Below are positions 21,022-31,722 of a DNA stretch of 64,000 nucleotides, in pieces; the stretch's first letter is position 1, and every line of letters begins with the position of its first letter. Below the pieces are notes generated by a model, which saw only the letters and a list, made by a program, of their open reading frames with translations, made no database searches and was not told where the DNA came from. The stretch spans positions 9,303,501-9,367,500 of the forward strand of contig CM067529.1 in assembly GCA_034509925.1 (NCBI GenBank), given 5' to 3'. A program made the position numbers and the translations under genes. This stretch comes from Hirudinaria manillensis. Lineage: Eukaryota; Annelida; Clitellata; Hirudinida; Hirudinidae.

Positions 21022-21705
21022 TCAGCTGTGTTTCGATTTCTTATGAACAATCAAGTTAGAAATTTGTCGAAACTCGGCCTCGCACAGCTGGCATTTGAAA
21101 GGCTTTAATTCGCTGTGCACCCTCTCATGCGTCCGCAAATGGCAACTTTGTTTAAAGGCCTTGCCGCATTCCAAGCATCTAAAAGGCCTCTCGTCGGTAT
21201 GGCTTCTCATATGAAGCCTCAGAGATGTCCTGTCCACGAAATCCTTCTGGCAAAAGTCGCATCTGAAATCCTTCTGTTTTTTGTGGATGAGCAAGTGAAT
21301 GGCGAGGTAATGTTCGCTTTTCAGTGCTTTTTTGCACACCGGGCACGGATGCGACGCACCACCGTGGATGGTCTTGGCGTGTGTTCTTAGACAGCTCATG
21401 AGCGCGAACCCCTTACCGCATTGGTCGCACTCAAAAGGCCTATCGTTATTGTGAATTTTCATGTGCGACTTGAGCGTGTAGGGAGTCGCGAAGACTTTGT
21501 CGCAAGTGAGGCACCTATTTTCCTGCCTTCCGCGCTTTCCGACCTTCAATGCTCCTTTCGGCGAAGACTCCCGATAAGACTCAGACCCGACAACGGACAG
21601 GACCTGCTGATCTAGATCGAAGCAGGACACGAAGTGTCTCTGCAAATCTTCGAGCGATTCAAACGTGCAATTGCATTTGTCGCAGATGAACACTTCCATG
21701 GCCAT
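21022..21705 (-). CDS. C2H2 zinc-finger protein, array 1 copy 21
   Basis: Consensus protein. The 3' flank combines T7 (about 20953) with a nine-A run near the stop codon, so the unit step is 1,022 bp. Confidence 0.92.
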   Translation of the reverse strand: MAMEVFICDKCNCTFESLEDLQRHFVSCFDLDQQVLSVVGSESYRESSPKGALKVGKRGRQENRCLTCDKVFATPYTLKSHMKIHNNDRPFECDQCGKGFALMSCLRTHAKTIHGGASHPCPVCKKALKSEHYLAIHLLIHKKQKDFRCDFCQKDFVDRTSLRLHMRSHTDERPFRCLECGKAFKQSCHLRTHERVHSELKPFKCQLCEAEFRQISNLIVHKKSKHS

Positions 21706-22042
21706 TATACGAAACAAAGTTTTACGAATTGCAGCAGATGTGGACACGACGAGCGACAGGAGTGAAATGAAGTACTCATGCAGAATTCCTACTTATATAG
21801 ACTCCGGAGAGCGCTGCTAGCCCCTAGCTTCGCGCGCACGCGCCCGCCTCATTTGCATATGAATAGCGTCCGTTATTCGCCCCTGGTTTTTATTTTATTT
21901 GTTTATTTATATATTTATTATTATTTTTTATTTATTTATTTATTTACTCGATTTGAGAGAAAACAAAGTCGAATGTTTTTTTACCGACGAACGAATTTCA
22001 TTTAATCACATTACGTACGTAAAATAAAAAAAATAAACGTCT

Positions 22043-22726
22043 TCAGCTGTGTTTCGATTTCTTATGAACAATCAAGTTAGAAATTTGTCGAAACTCGGCC
22101 TCGCACAGCTGGCATTTGAAAGGCTTTAATTCGCTGTGCACCCTCTCATGCGTCCGCAAATGGCAACTTTGTTTAAAGGCCTTGCCGCATTCCAAGCATC
22201 TAAAAGGCCTCTCGTCGGTATGGCTTCTCATATGAAGCCTCAGAGATGTCCTGTCCACGAAATCCTTCTGGCAAAAGTCGCATCTGAAATCCTTCTGTTT
22301 TTTGTGGATGAGCAAGTGAATGGCGAGGTAATGTTCGCTTTTCAGTGCTTTTTTGCACACCGGGCACGGATGCGACGCACCACCGTGGATGGTCTTGGCG
22401 TGTGTTCTTAGACAGCTCATGAGCGCGAACCCCTTACCGCATTGGTCGCACTCAAAAGGCCTATCGTTATTGTGAATTTTCATGTGCGACTTGAGCGTGT
22501 AGGGAGTCGCGAAGACTTTGTCGCAAGTGAGGCACCTATTTTCCTGCCTTCCGCGCTTTCCGACCTTCAATGCTCCTTTCGGCGAAGACTCCCGATAAGA
22601 CTCAGACCCGACAACGGACAGGACCTGCTGATCTAGATCGAAGCAGGACACGAAGTGTCTCTGCAAATCTTCGAGCGATTCAAACGTGCAATTGCATTTG
22701 TCGCAGATGAACACTTCCATGGCCAT
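22043..22726 (-). CDS. C2H2 zinc-finger protein, array 1 copy 22
   Basis: Consensus protein; T7 form of the 3' flank (about 21975). Confidence 0.92.
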   Translation of the reverse strand: MAMEVFICDKCNCTFESLEDLQRHFVSCFDLDQQVLSVVGSESYRESSPKGALKVGKRGRQENRCLTCDKVFATPYTLKSHMKIHNNDRPFECDQCGKGFALMSCLRTHAKTIHGGASHPCPVCKKALKSEHYLAIHLLIHKKQKDFRCDFCQKDFVDRTSLRLHMRSHTDERPFRCLECGKAFKQSCHLRTHERVHSELKPFKCQLCEAEFRQISNLIVHKKSKHS

Positions 22727-23062
22727 TATACGAAACAAAGTTTTACGAATTGCAGCAGATGTGGACACGACGAGCGACAGGAGTGAAATGAAGTACTCAT
22801 GCAGAATTCCTACTTATATAGACTCCGGAGAGCGCTGCTAGCCCCTAGCTTCGCGCGCACGCGCCCGCCTCATTTGCATATGAATAGCGTCCGTTATTCG
22901 CCCCTGGTTTTTATTTTATTTGTTTATTTATATATTTATTATTATTTTTTATTTATTTATTTATTTACTCGATTTGAGAGAAAACAAAGTCGAATGTTTT
23001 TTACCGACGAACGAATTTCATTTAATCACATTACGTACGTAAAATAAAAAAAATAAACGTCT

Positions 23063-23746
23063 TCAGCTGTGTTTCGATTTCTTATGAACAATCAAGTTAG
23101 AAATTTGTCGAAACTCGGCCTCGCACAGCTGGCATTTGAAAGGCTTTAATTCGCTGTGCACCCTCTCATGCGTCCGCAAATGGCAACTTTGTTTAAAGGC
23201 CTTGCCGCATTCCAAGCATCTAAAAGGCCTCTCGTCGGTATGGCTTCTCATATGAAGCCTCAGAGATGTCCTGTCCACGAAATCCTTCTGGCAAAAGTCG
23301 CATCTGAAATCCTTCTGTTTTTTGTGGATGAGCAAGTGAATGGCGAGGTAATGTTCGCTTTTCAGTGCTTTTTTGCACACCGGGCACGGATGCGACGCAC
23401 CACCGTGGATGGTCTTGGCGTGTGTTCTTAGACAGCTCATGAGCGCGAACCCCTTACCGCATTGGTCGCACTCAAAAGGCCTATCGTTATTGTGAATTTT
23501 CATGTGCGACTTGAGCGTGTAGGGAGTCGCGAAGACTTTGTCGCAAGTGAGGCACCTATTTTCCTGCCTTCCGCGCTTTCCGACCTTCAATGCTCCTTTC
23601 GGCGAAGACTCCCGATAAGACTCAGACCCGACAACGGACAGGACCTGCTGATCTAGATCGAAGCAGGACACGAAGTGTCTCTGCAAATCTTCGAGCGATT
23701 CAAACGTGCAATTGCATTTGTCGCAGATGAACACTTCCATGGCCAT
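23063..23746 (-). CDS. C2H2 zinc-finger protein, array 1 copy 23
   Basis: Consensus protein; T6 form, flanked on both sides by T7 units. Confidence 0.92.
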   Translation of the reverse strand: MAMEVFICDKCNCTFESLEDLQRHFVSCFDLDQQVLSVVGSESYRESSPKGALKVGKRGRQENRCLTCDKVFATPYTLKSHMKIHNNDRPFECDQCGKGFALMSCLRTHAKTIHGGASHPCPVCKKALKSEHYLAIHLLIHKKQKDFRCDFCQKDFVDRTSLRLHMRSHTDERPFRCLECGKAFKQSCHLRTHERVHSELKPFKCQLCEAEFRQISNLIVHKKSKHS

Positions 23747-24083
23747 TATACGAAACAAAGTTTTACGAATTGCAGCAGATGTGGACACGACGAGCGACAG
23801 GAGTGAAATGAAGTACTCATGCAGAATTCCTACTTATATAGACTCCGGAGAGCGCTGCTAGCCCCTAGCTTCGCGCGCACGCGCCCGCCTCATTTGCATA
23901 TGAATAGCGTCCGTTATTCGCCCCTGGTTTTTATTTTATTTGTTTATTTATATATTTATTATTATTTTTTATTTATTTATTTATTTACTCGATTTGAGAG
24001 AAAACAAAGTCGAATGTTTTTTTACCGACGAACGAATTTCATTTAATCACATTACGTACGTAAAATAAAAAAAATAAACGTCT

Positions 24084-24767
24084 TCAGCTGTGTTTCGATT
24101 TCTTATGAACAATCAAGTTAGAAATTTGTCGAAACTCGGCCTCGCACAGCTGGCATTTGAAAGGCTTTAATTCGCTGTGCACCCTCTCATGCGTCCGCAA
24201 ATGGCAACTTTGTTTAAAGGCCTTGCCGCATTCCAAGCATCTAAAAGGCCTCTCGTCGGTATGGCTTCTCATATGAAGCCTCAGAGATGTCCTGTCCACG
24301 AAATCCTTCTGGCAAAAGTCGCATCTGAAATCCTTCTGTTTTTTGTGGATGAGCAAGTGAATGGCGAGGTAATGTTCGCTTTTCAGTGCTTTTTTGCACA
24401 CCGGGCACGGATGCGACGCACCACCGTGGATGGTCTTGGCGTGTGTTCTTAGACAGCTCATGAGCGCGAACCCCTTACCGCATTGGTCGCACTCAAAAGG
24501 CCTATCGTTATTGTGAATTTTCATGTGCGACTTGAGCGTGTAGGGAGTCGCGAAGACTTTGTCGCAAGTGAGGCACCTATTTTCCTGCCTTCCGCGCTTT
24601 CCGACCTTCAATGCTCCTTTCGGCGAAGACTCCCGATAAGACTCAGACCCGACAACGGACAGGACCTGCTGATCTAGATCGAAGCAGGACACGAAGTGTC
24701 TCTGCAAATCTTCGAGCGATTCAAACGTGCAATTGCATTTGTCGCAGATGAACACTTCCATGGCCAT
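24084..24767 (-). CDS. C2H2 zinc-finger protein, array 1 copy 24
   Basis: Consensus protein; T7 form of the 3' flank (about 24016). Confidence 0.92.
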   Translation of the reverse strand: MAMEVFICDKCNCTFESLEDLQRHFVSCFDLDQQVLSVVGSESYRESSPKGALKVGKRGRQENRCLTCDKVFATPYTLKSHMKIHNNDRPFECDQCGKGFALMSCLRTHAKTIHGGASHPCPVCKKALKSEHYLAIHLLIHKKQKDFRCDFCQKDFVDRTSLRLHMRSHTDERPFRCLECGKAFKQSCHLRTHERVHSELKPFKCQLCEAEFRQISNLIVHKKSKHS

Positions 24768-25095
24768 TATACGAAACAAAGTTTTACGAATTGCAGCAGA
24801 TGTGGACACGACGAGCGACAGGAGTGAAATGAAGTACTCATGCAGAATTCCTACTTATATAGACTCCGGAGAGCGCTGCTAGCCCCTAGCTTCGCGCGCA
24901 CGCGCCCGCCTCATTTGCATATGAATAGCGTCCGTTATTCGCCCCTGGTTTTTATTTTATTTGTTTATTTATATATCTATTATTATTTTTTATTTATTTA
25001 CTCGATTTGAGAGAAAACAAAGTCGAATGTTTTTTACCGACGAACGAATTTCATTTAATCACATTACGTACGTAAAATAAAAAAAATAAACGTCT

Positions 25096-25779
25096 TCAGC
25101 TGTGTTTCGATTTCTTATGAACAATCAAGTTAGAAATTTGTCGAAACTCGGCCTCGCACAGCTGGCATTTGAAAGGCTTTAATTCGCTGTGCACCCTCTC
25201 ATGCGTCCGCAAATGGCAACTTTGTTTAAAGGCCTTGCCGCATTCCAAGCATCTAAAAGGCCTCTCGTCGGTATGGCTTCTCATATGAAGCCTCAGAGAT
25301 GTCCTGTCCACGAAATCCTTCTGGCAAAAGTCGCATCTGAAATCCTTCTGTTTTTTGTGGATGAGCAAGTGAATGGCGAGGTAATGTTCGCTTTTCAGTG
25401 CTTTTTTGCACACCGGGCACGGATGCGACGCACCACCGTGGATGGTCTTGGCGTGTGTTCTTAGACAGCTCATGAGCGCGAACCCCTTACCGCATTGGTC
25501 GCACTCAAAAGGCCTATCGTTATTGTGAATTTTCATGTGCGACTTGAGCGTGTAGGGAGTCGCGAAGACTTTGTCGCAAGTGAGGCACCTATTTTCCTGC
25601 CTTCCGCGCTTTCCGACCTTCAATGCTCCTTTCGGCGAAGACTCCCGATAAGACTCAGACCCGACAACGGACAGGACCTGCTGATCTAGATCGAAGCAGG
25701 ACACGAAGTGTCTCTGCAAATCTTCGAGCGATTCAAACGTGCAATTGCATTTGTCGCAGATGAACACTTCCATGGCCAT
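25096..25779 (-). CDS. C2H2 zinc-finger protein, array 1 copy 25
   Basis: Consensus protein. The 3' flank is shortened by 8 bp (two TTTA repeats) and has a T-to-C change at 24977, so the unit step is 1,012 bp. AATAAA signals remain. Confidence 0.92.
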   Translation of the reverse strand: MAMEVFICDKCNCTFESLEDLQRHFVSCFDLDQQVLSVVGSESYRESSPKGALKVGKRGRQENRCLTCDKVFATPYTLKSHMKIHNNDRPFECDQCGKGFALMSCLRTHAKTIHGGASHPCPVCKKALKSEHYLAIHLLIHKKQKDFRCDFCQKDFVDRTSLRLHMRSHTDERPFRCLECGKAFKQSCHLRTHERVHSELKPFKCQLCEAEFRQISNLIVHKKSKHS

Positions 25780-26116
25780 TATACGAAACAAAGTTTTACG
25801 AATTGCAGCAGATGTGGACACGACGAGCGACAGGAGTGAAATGAAGTACTCATGCAGAATTCCTACTTATATAGACTCCGGAGAGCGCTGCTAGCCCCTA
25901 GCTTCGCGCGCACGCGCCCGCCTCATTTGCATATGAATAGCGTCCGTTATTCGCCCCTGGTTTTTATTTTATTTGTTTATTTATATATTTATTATTATTT
26001 TTTATTTATTTATTTATTTACTCGATTTGAGAGAAAACAAAGTCGAATGTTTTTTTACCGACGAACGAATTTCATTTAATCACATTACGTACGTAAAATA
26101 AAAAAAATAAACGTCT

Positions 26117-26800
26117 TCAGCTGTGTTTCGATTTCTTATGAACAATCAAGTTAGAAATTTGTCGAAACTCGGCCTCGCACAGCTGGCATTTGAAAGGCTT
26201 TAATTCGCTGTGCACCCTCTCATGCGTCCGCAAATGGCAACTTTGTTTAAAGGCCTTGCCGCATTCCAAGCATCTAAAAGGCCTCTCGTCGGTATGGCTT
26301 CTCATATGAAGCCTCAGAGATGTCCTGTCCACGAAATCCTTCTGGCAAAAGTCGCATCTGAAATCCTTCTGTTTTTTGTGGATGAGCAAGTGAATGGCGA
26401 GGTAATGTTCGCTTTTCAGTGCTTTTTTGCACACCGGGCACGGATGCGACGCACCACCGTGGATGGTCTTGGCGTGTGTTCTTAGACAGCTCATGAGCGC
26501 GAACCCCTTACCGCATTGGTCGCACTCAAAAGGCCTATCGTTATTGTGAATTTTCATGTGCGACTTGAGCGTGTAGGGAGTCGCGAAGACTTTGTCGCAA
26601 GTGAGGCACCTATTTTCCTGCCTTCCGCGCTTTCCGACCTTCAATGCTCCTTTCGGCGAAGACTCCCGATAAGACTCAGACCCGACAACGGACAGGACCT
26701 GCTGATCTAGATCGAAGCAGGACACGAAGTGTCTCTGCAAATCTTCGAGCGATTCAAACGTGCAATTGCATTTGTCGCAGATGAACACTTCCATGGCCAT
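26117..26800 (-). CDS. C2H2 zinc-finger protein, array 1 copy 26
   Basis: Consensus protein; T7 form of the 3' flank (about 26050). Confidence 0.92.
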   Translation of the reverse strand: MAMEVFICDKCNCTFESLEDLQRHFVSCFDLDQQVLSVVGSESYRESSPKGALKVGKRGRQENRCLTCDKVFATPYTLKSHMKIHNNDRPFECDQCGKGFALMSCLRTHAKTIHGGASHPCPVCKKALKSEHYLAIHLLIHKKQKDFRCDFCQKDFVDRTSLRLHMRSHTDERPFRCLECGKAFKQSCHLRTHERVHSELKPFKCQLCEAEFRQISNLIVHKKSKHS

Positions 26801-27137
26801 TATACGAAACAAAGTTTTACGAATTGCAGCAGATGTGGACACGACGAGCGACAGGAGTGAAATGAAGTACTCATGCAGAATTCCTACTTATATAGACTCC
26901 GGAGAGCGCTGCTAGCCCCTAGCTTCGCGCGCACGCGCCCGCCTCATTTGCATATGAATAGCGTCCGTTATTCGCCCCTGGTTTTTATTTTATTTGTTTA
27001 TTTATATATTTATTATTATTTTTTATTTATTTATTTATTTACTCGATTTGAGAGAAAACAAAGTCGAATGTTTTTTTACCGACGAACGAATTTCATTTAA
27101 TCACATTACGTACGTAAAATAAAAAAAATAAACGTCT

Positions 27138-27821
27138 TCAGCTGTGTTTCGATTTCTTATGAACAATCAAGTTAGAAATTTGTCGAAACTCGGCCTCGCA
27201 CAGCTGGCATTTGAAAGGCTTTAATTCGCTGTGCACCCTCTCATGCGTCCGCAAATGGCAACTTTGTTTAAAGGCCTTGCCGCATTCCAAGCATCTAAAA
27301 GGCCTCTCGTCGGTATGGCTTCTCATATGAAGCCTCAGAGATGTCCTGTCCACGAAATCCTTCTGGCAAAAGTCGCATCTGAAATCCTTCTGTTTTTTGT
27401 GGATGAGCAAGTGAATGGCGAGGTAATGTTCGCTTTTCAGTGCTTTTTTGCACACCGGGCACGGATGCGACGCACCACCGTGGATGGTCTTGGCGTGTGT
27501 TCTTAGACAGCTCATGAGCGCGAACCCCTTACCGCATTGGTCGCACTCAAAAGGCCTATCGTTATTGTGAATTTTCATGTGCGACTTGAGCGTGTAGGGA
27601 GTCGCGAAGACTTTGTCGCAAGTGAGGCACCTATTTTCCTGCCTTCCGCGCTTTCCGACCTTCAATGCTCCTTTCGGCGAAGACTCCCGATAAGACTCAG
27701 ACCCGACAACGGACAGGACCTGCTGATCTAGATCGAAGCAGGACACGAAGTGTCTCTGCAAATCTTCGAGCGATTCAAACGTGCAATTGCATTTGTCGCA
27801 GATGAACACTTCCATGGCCAT
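27138..27821 (-). CDS. C2H2 zinc-finger protein, array 1 copy 27
   Basis: Consensus protein; T7 form of the 3' flank (about 27071). Confidence 0.92.
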   Translation of the reverse strand: MAMEVFICDKCNCTFESLEDLQRHFVSCFDLDQQVLSVVGSESYRESSPKGALKVGKRGRQENRCLTCDKVFATPYTLKSHMKIHNNDRPFECDQCGKGFALMSCLRTHAKTIHGGASHPCPVCKKALKSEHYLAIHLLIHKKQKDFRCDFCQKDFVDRTSLRLHMRSHTDERPFRCLECGKAFKQSCHLRTHERVHSELKPFKCQLCEAEFRQISNLIVHKKSKHS

Positions 27822-28158
27822 TATACGAAACAAAGTTTTACGAATTGCAGCAGATGTGGACACGACGAGCGACAGGAGTGAAATGAAGTACTCATGCAGA
27901 ATTCCTACTTATATAGACTCCGGAGAGCGCTGCTAGCCCCTAGCTTCGCGCGCACGCGCCCGCCTCATTTGCATATGAATAGCGTCCGTTATTCGCCCCT
28001 GGTTTTTATTTTATTTGTTTATTTATATATTTATTATTATTTTTTATTTATTTATTTATTTACTCGATTTGAGAGAAAACAAAGTCGAATGTTTTTTACC
28101 GACGAACGAATTTCATTTAATCACATTACGTACGTAAAATAAAAAAAAATAAACGTCT

Positions 28159-28842
28159 TCAGCTGTGTTTCGATTTCTTATGAACAATCAAGTTAGAAAT
28201 TTGTCGAAACTCGGCCTCGCACAGCTGGCATTTGAAAGGCTTTAATTCGCTGTGCACCCTCTCATGCGTCCGCAAATGGCAACTTTGTTTAAAGGCCTTG
28301 CCGCATTCCAAGCATCTAAAAGGCCTCTCGTCGGTATGGCTTCTCATATGAAGCCTCAGAGATGTCCTGTCCACGAAATCCTTCTGGCAAAAGTCGCATC
28401 TGAAATCCTTCTGTTTTTTGTGGATGAGCAAGTGAATGGCGAGGTAATGTTCGCTTTTCAGTGCTTTTTTGCACACCGGGCACGGATGCGACGCACCACC
28501 GTGGATGGTCTTGGCGTGTGTTCTTAGACAGCTCATGAGCGCGAACCCCTTACCGCATTGGTCGCACTCAAAAGGCCTATCGTTATTGTGAATTTTCATG
28601 TGCGACTTGAGCGTGTAGGGAGTCGCGAAGACTTTGTCGCAAGTGAGGCACCTATTTTCCTGCCTTCCGCGCTTTCCGACCTTCAATGCTCCTTTCGGCG
28701 AAGACTCCCGATAAGACTCAGACCCGACAACGGACAGGACCTGCTGATCTAGATCGAAGCAGGACACGAAGTGTCTCTGCAAATCTTCGAGCGATTCAAA
28801 CGTGCAATTGCATTTGTCGCAGATGAACACTTCCATGGCCAT
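28159..28842 (-). CDS. C2H2 zinc-finger protein, array 1 copy 28
   Basis: Consensus protein; T6 form with a nine-A run in the 3' flank (about 28141). Confidence 0.92.
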   Translation of the reverse strand: MAMEVFICDKCNCTFESLEDLQRHFVSCFDLDQQVLSVVGSESYRESSPKGALKVGKRGRQENRCLTCDKVFATPYTLKSHMKIHNNDRPFECDQCGKGFALMSCLRTHAKTIHGGASHPCPVCKKALKSEHYLAIHLLIHKKQKDFRCDFCQKDFVDRTSLRLHMRSHTDERPFRCLECGKAFKQSCHLRTHERVHSELKPFKCQLCEAEFRQISNLIVHKKSKHS

Positions 28843-29177
28843 TATACGAAACAAAGTTTTACGAATTGCAGCAGATGTGGACACGACGAGCGACAGGAGT
28901 GAAATGAAGTACTCATGCAGAATTCCTACTTATATAGACTCCGGAGAGCGCTGCTAGCCCCTAGCTTCGCGCGCACGCGCCCGCCTCATTTGCATATGAA
29001 TAGCGTCCGTTATTCGCCCCTGGTTTTTATTTTATTTGTTTATTTATATATTTATTATTATTTTTTATTTATTTATTTATTTACTCGATTTGAGAGAAAA
29101 CAAAGTCGAATGTTTTTTACCGACGAACGAATTTCATTTAATCACATTACGTACGTAAAATAAAAAAATAAACGTCT

Positions 29178-29861
29178 TCAGCTGTGTTTCGATTTCTTAT
29201 GAACAATCAAGTTAGAAATTTGTCGAAACTCGGCCTCGCACAGCTGGCATTTGAAAGGCTTTAATTCGCTGTGCACCCTCTCATGCGTCCGCAAATGGCA
29301 ACTTTGTTTAAAGGCCTTGCCGCATTCCAAGCATCTAAAAGGCCTCTCGTCGGTATGGCTTCTCATATGAAGCCTCAGAGATGTCCTGTCCACGAAATCC
29401 TTCTGGCAAAAGTCGCATCTGAAATCCTTCTGTTTTTTGTGGATGAGCAAGTGAATGGCGAGGTAATGTTCGCTTTTCAGTGCTTTTTTGCACACCGGGC
29501 ACGGATGCGACGCACCACCGTGGATGGTCTTGGCGTGTGTTCTTAGACAGCTCATGAGCGCGAACCCCTTACCGCATTGGTCGCACTCAAAAGGCCTATC
29601 GTTATTGTGAATTTTCATGTGCGACTTGAGCGTGTAGGGAGTCGCGAAGACTTTGTCGCAAGTGAGGCACCTATTTTCCTGCCTTCCGCGCTTTCCGACC
29701 TTCAATGCTCCTTTCGGCGAAGACTCCCGATAAGACTCAGACCCGACAACGGACAGGACCTGCTGATCTAGATCGAAGCAGGACACGAAGTGTCTCTGCA
29801 AATCTTCGAGCGATTCAAACGTGCAATTGCATTTGTCGCAGATGAACACTTCCATGGCCAT
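29178..29861 (-). CDS. C2H2 zinc-finger protein, array 1 copy 29
   Basis: Consensus protein; the A run in the 3' flank is seven long (about 29162), the shortest in the array. Confidence 0.92.
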   Translation of the reverse strand: MAMEVFICDKCNCTFESLEDLQRHFVSCFDLDQQVLSVVGSESYRESSPKGALKVGKRGRQENRCLTCDKVFATPYTLKSHMKIHNNDRPFECDQCGKGFALMSCLRTHAKTIHGGASHPCPVCKKALKSEHYLAIHLLIHKKQKDFRCDFCQKDFVDRTSLRLHMRSHTDERPFRCLECGKAFKQSCHLRTHERVHSELKPFKCQLCEAEFRQISNLIVHKKSKHS

Positions 29862-30201
29862 TATACGAAACAAAGTTTTACGAATTGCAGCAGATGTGGA
29901 CACGACGAGCGACAGGAGTGAAATGAAGTACTCATGCAGAATTCCTACTTATATAGACTCCGGAGAGCGCTGCTAGCCCCTAGCTTCGCGCGCACGCGCC
30001 CGCCTCATTTGCATATGAATAGCGTCCGTTATTCGCCCCTGGTTTTTATTTTATTTGTTTATTTATATATTTATTATTATTTTTTATTTATTTATTTATT
30101 TATTTACTCGATTTGAGAGAAAACAAAGTCGAATGTTTTTTACCGACGAACGAATTTCATTTAATCACATTACGTACGTAAAATAAAAAAAATAAACGTC
30201 T

Positions 30202-30885
30202 TCAGCTGTGTTTCGATTTCTTATGAACAATCAAGTTAGAAATTTGTCGAAACTCGGCCTCGCACAGCTGGCATTTGAAAGGCTTTAATTCGCTGTGCAC
30301 CCTCTCATGCGTCCGCAAATGGCAACTTTGTTTAAAGGCCTTGCCGCATTCCAAGCATCTAAAAGGCCTCTCGTCGGTATGGCTTCTCATATGAAGCCTC
30401 AGAGATGTCCTGTCCACGAAATCCTTCTGGCAAAAGTCGCATCTGAAATCCTTCTGTTTTTTGTGGATGAGCAAGTGAATGGCGAGGTAATGTTCGCTTT
30501 TCAGTGCTTTTTTGCACACCGGGCACGGATGCGACGCACCACCGTGGATGGTCTTGGCGTGTGTTCTTAGACAGCTCATGAGCGCGAACCCCTTACCGCA
30601 TTGGTCGCACTCAAAAGGCCTATCGTTATTGTGAATTTTCATGTGCGACTTGAGCGTGTAGGGAGTCGCGAAGACTTTGTCGCAAGTGAGGCACCTATTT
30701 TCCTGCCTTCCGCGCTTTCCGACCTTCAATGCTCCTTTCGGCGAAGACTCCCGATAAGACTCAGACCCGACAACGGACAGGACCTGCTGATCTAGATCGA
30801 AGCAGGACACGAAGTGTCTCTGCAAATCTTCGAGCGATTCAAACGTGCAATTGCATTTGTCGCAGATGAACACTTCCATGGCCAT
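30202..30885 (-). CDS. C2H2 zinc-finger protein, array 1 copy 30 (last intact copy)
   Basis: Consensus protein with five TTTA repeats in the 3' flank. This is the last copy with its own octamer promoter before the array boundary. Confidence 0.92.
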   Translation of the reverse strand: MAMEVFICDKCNCTFESLEDLQRHFVSCFDLDQQVLSVVGSESYRESSPKGALKVGKRGRQENRCLTCDKVFATPYTLKSHMKIHNNDRPFECDQCGKGFALMSCLRTHAKTIHGGASHPCPVCKKALKSEHYLAIHLLIHKKQKDFRCDFCQKDFVDRTSLRLHMRSHTDERPFRCLECGKAFKQSCHLRTHERVHSELKPFKCQLCEAEFRQISNLIVHKKSKHS

Positions 30886-31221
30886 TATACGAAACAAAGT
30901 TTTACGAATTGCAGCAGATGTGGACACGACGAGCGACAGGAGTGAAATGAAGTACTCATGCAGAATTCCTACTTATATAGACTCCGGAGAGCGCTGCTAG
31001 CCCCTAGCTTCGCGCGCACGCGCCCGCCTCATTTGCATATGAATAGCGTCCGTTATTCGCCCCTGGTTTTTATTTTATTTGTTTATTTATATATTTATTA
31101 TTATTTTTTATTTATTTATTTATTTACTCGATTTGAGAGAAAACAAAGTCGAATGTTTTTTACCGACGAACGAATTTCATTTAATCACATTACGTACGTA
31201 AAATAAAAAAAATAAACGTCT

Positions 31222-31722
31222 TCAGCTGTGTTTCGATTTCTTATGAACAATCAAGTTCGAAATTTGTCGAAACTCGGCCTCGCACAGCTGGCATTTGAAA
31301 GGCTTTAATTCGCTGTGCACCCTCTCATGCGTCCGCAAATGGCAACTTTGTTTAAAGGCCTTGCCGCATTCCAAGCATCTAAAAGGCCTCTCGTCGGTAT
31401 GGCTTCTCATATGAAGCCTCAGAGATGTCCTGTCCACGAAATCCTTCTGGCAAAAGTCGCATCTGAAATCCTTCTGTTTTTTGTGGATGAGCAAGTGAAT
31501 GGCGAGGTAATGTTCGCTTTTCAGTGCTTTTTTGCACACCGGGCACGGATGCAACGCACCACCGTGGATGGTCTTGGCGTGTGTTCTTAGACAGCTCATG
31601 AGCGCGAACCCCTTACCGCATTGGTCGCACTCAAAAGGCCTATCGTTATTGTGAATTTTCATGTGCGACTTGAGCGTGTAGGGAGTCGCGAAGACTTTGT
31701 CGCAAGTGAGGCACCTATTTTC
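31222..31722 (-). pseudogene. Truncated zinc-finger gene at the array boundary (fingers 2 to 7 remain)
   Basis: Codons 62 to 227 of the zinc-finger gene survive; promoter, leader and codons 1 to 61 are replaced by the 5' part of a B gene. The first in-frame ATG is codon 82 (31662), leaving a 146-residue open frame that has lost the cysteines of finger 2 but keeps fingers 3 to 7. Compared with the array it has S118L (about 31552) and one synonymous change (about 31257). The upstream frame ends with TGA overlapping this ATG as ATGA at 31662..31659, so reinitiation is conceivable but unproven. Confidence 0.85.

Larger units (their letters stand above)
1..31722 (-). repeat. Array 1: tandem array of ~1,020 bp zinc-finger gene units
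   Basis: Thirty complete units plus a partial at each end stand head to tail, all transcribed on the minus strand. Unit spacing is 1,012 to 1,025 bp and every departure from 1,020 is explained by low-complexity changes in the spacer: TTTA copy number (2, 4 or 5), a T6/T7 run, and a run of 7 to 9 A. Measured from the highest coordinate of each ATG (E), the predicted start site lies at E+63, the TATA box at E+87 to E+94 and the octamer at E+146 to E+153. Poly(A) signals lie about 100 nt past each stop codon. The spacer between a stop codon and the next gene's ATG is about 336 bp and is fully accounted for by 3' UTR and promoter. The array continues beyond the left window edge. Near-identity across 31 kb shows very recent expansion or continuous homogenisation. 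Confidence 0.97.
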
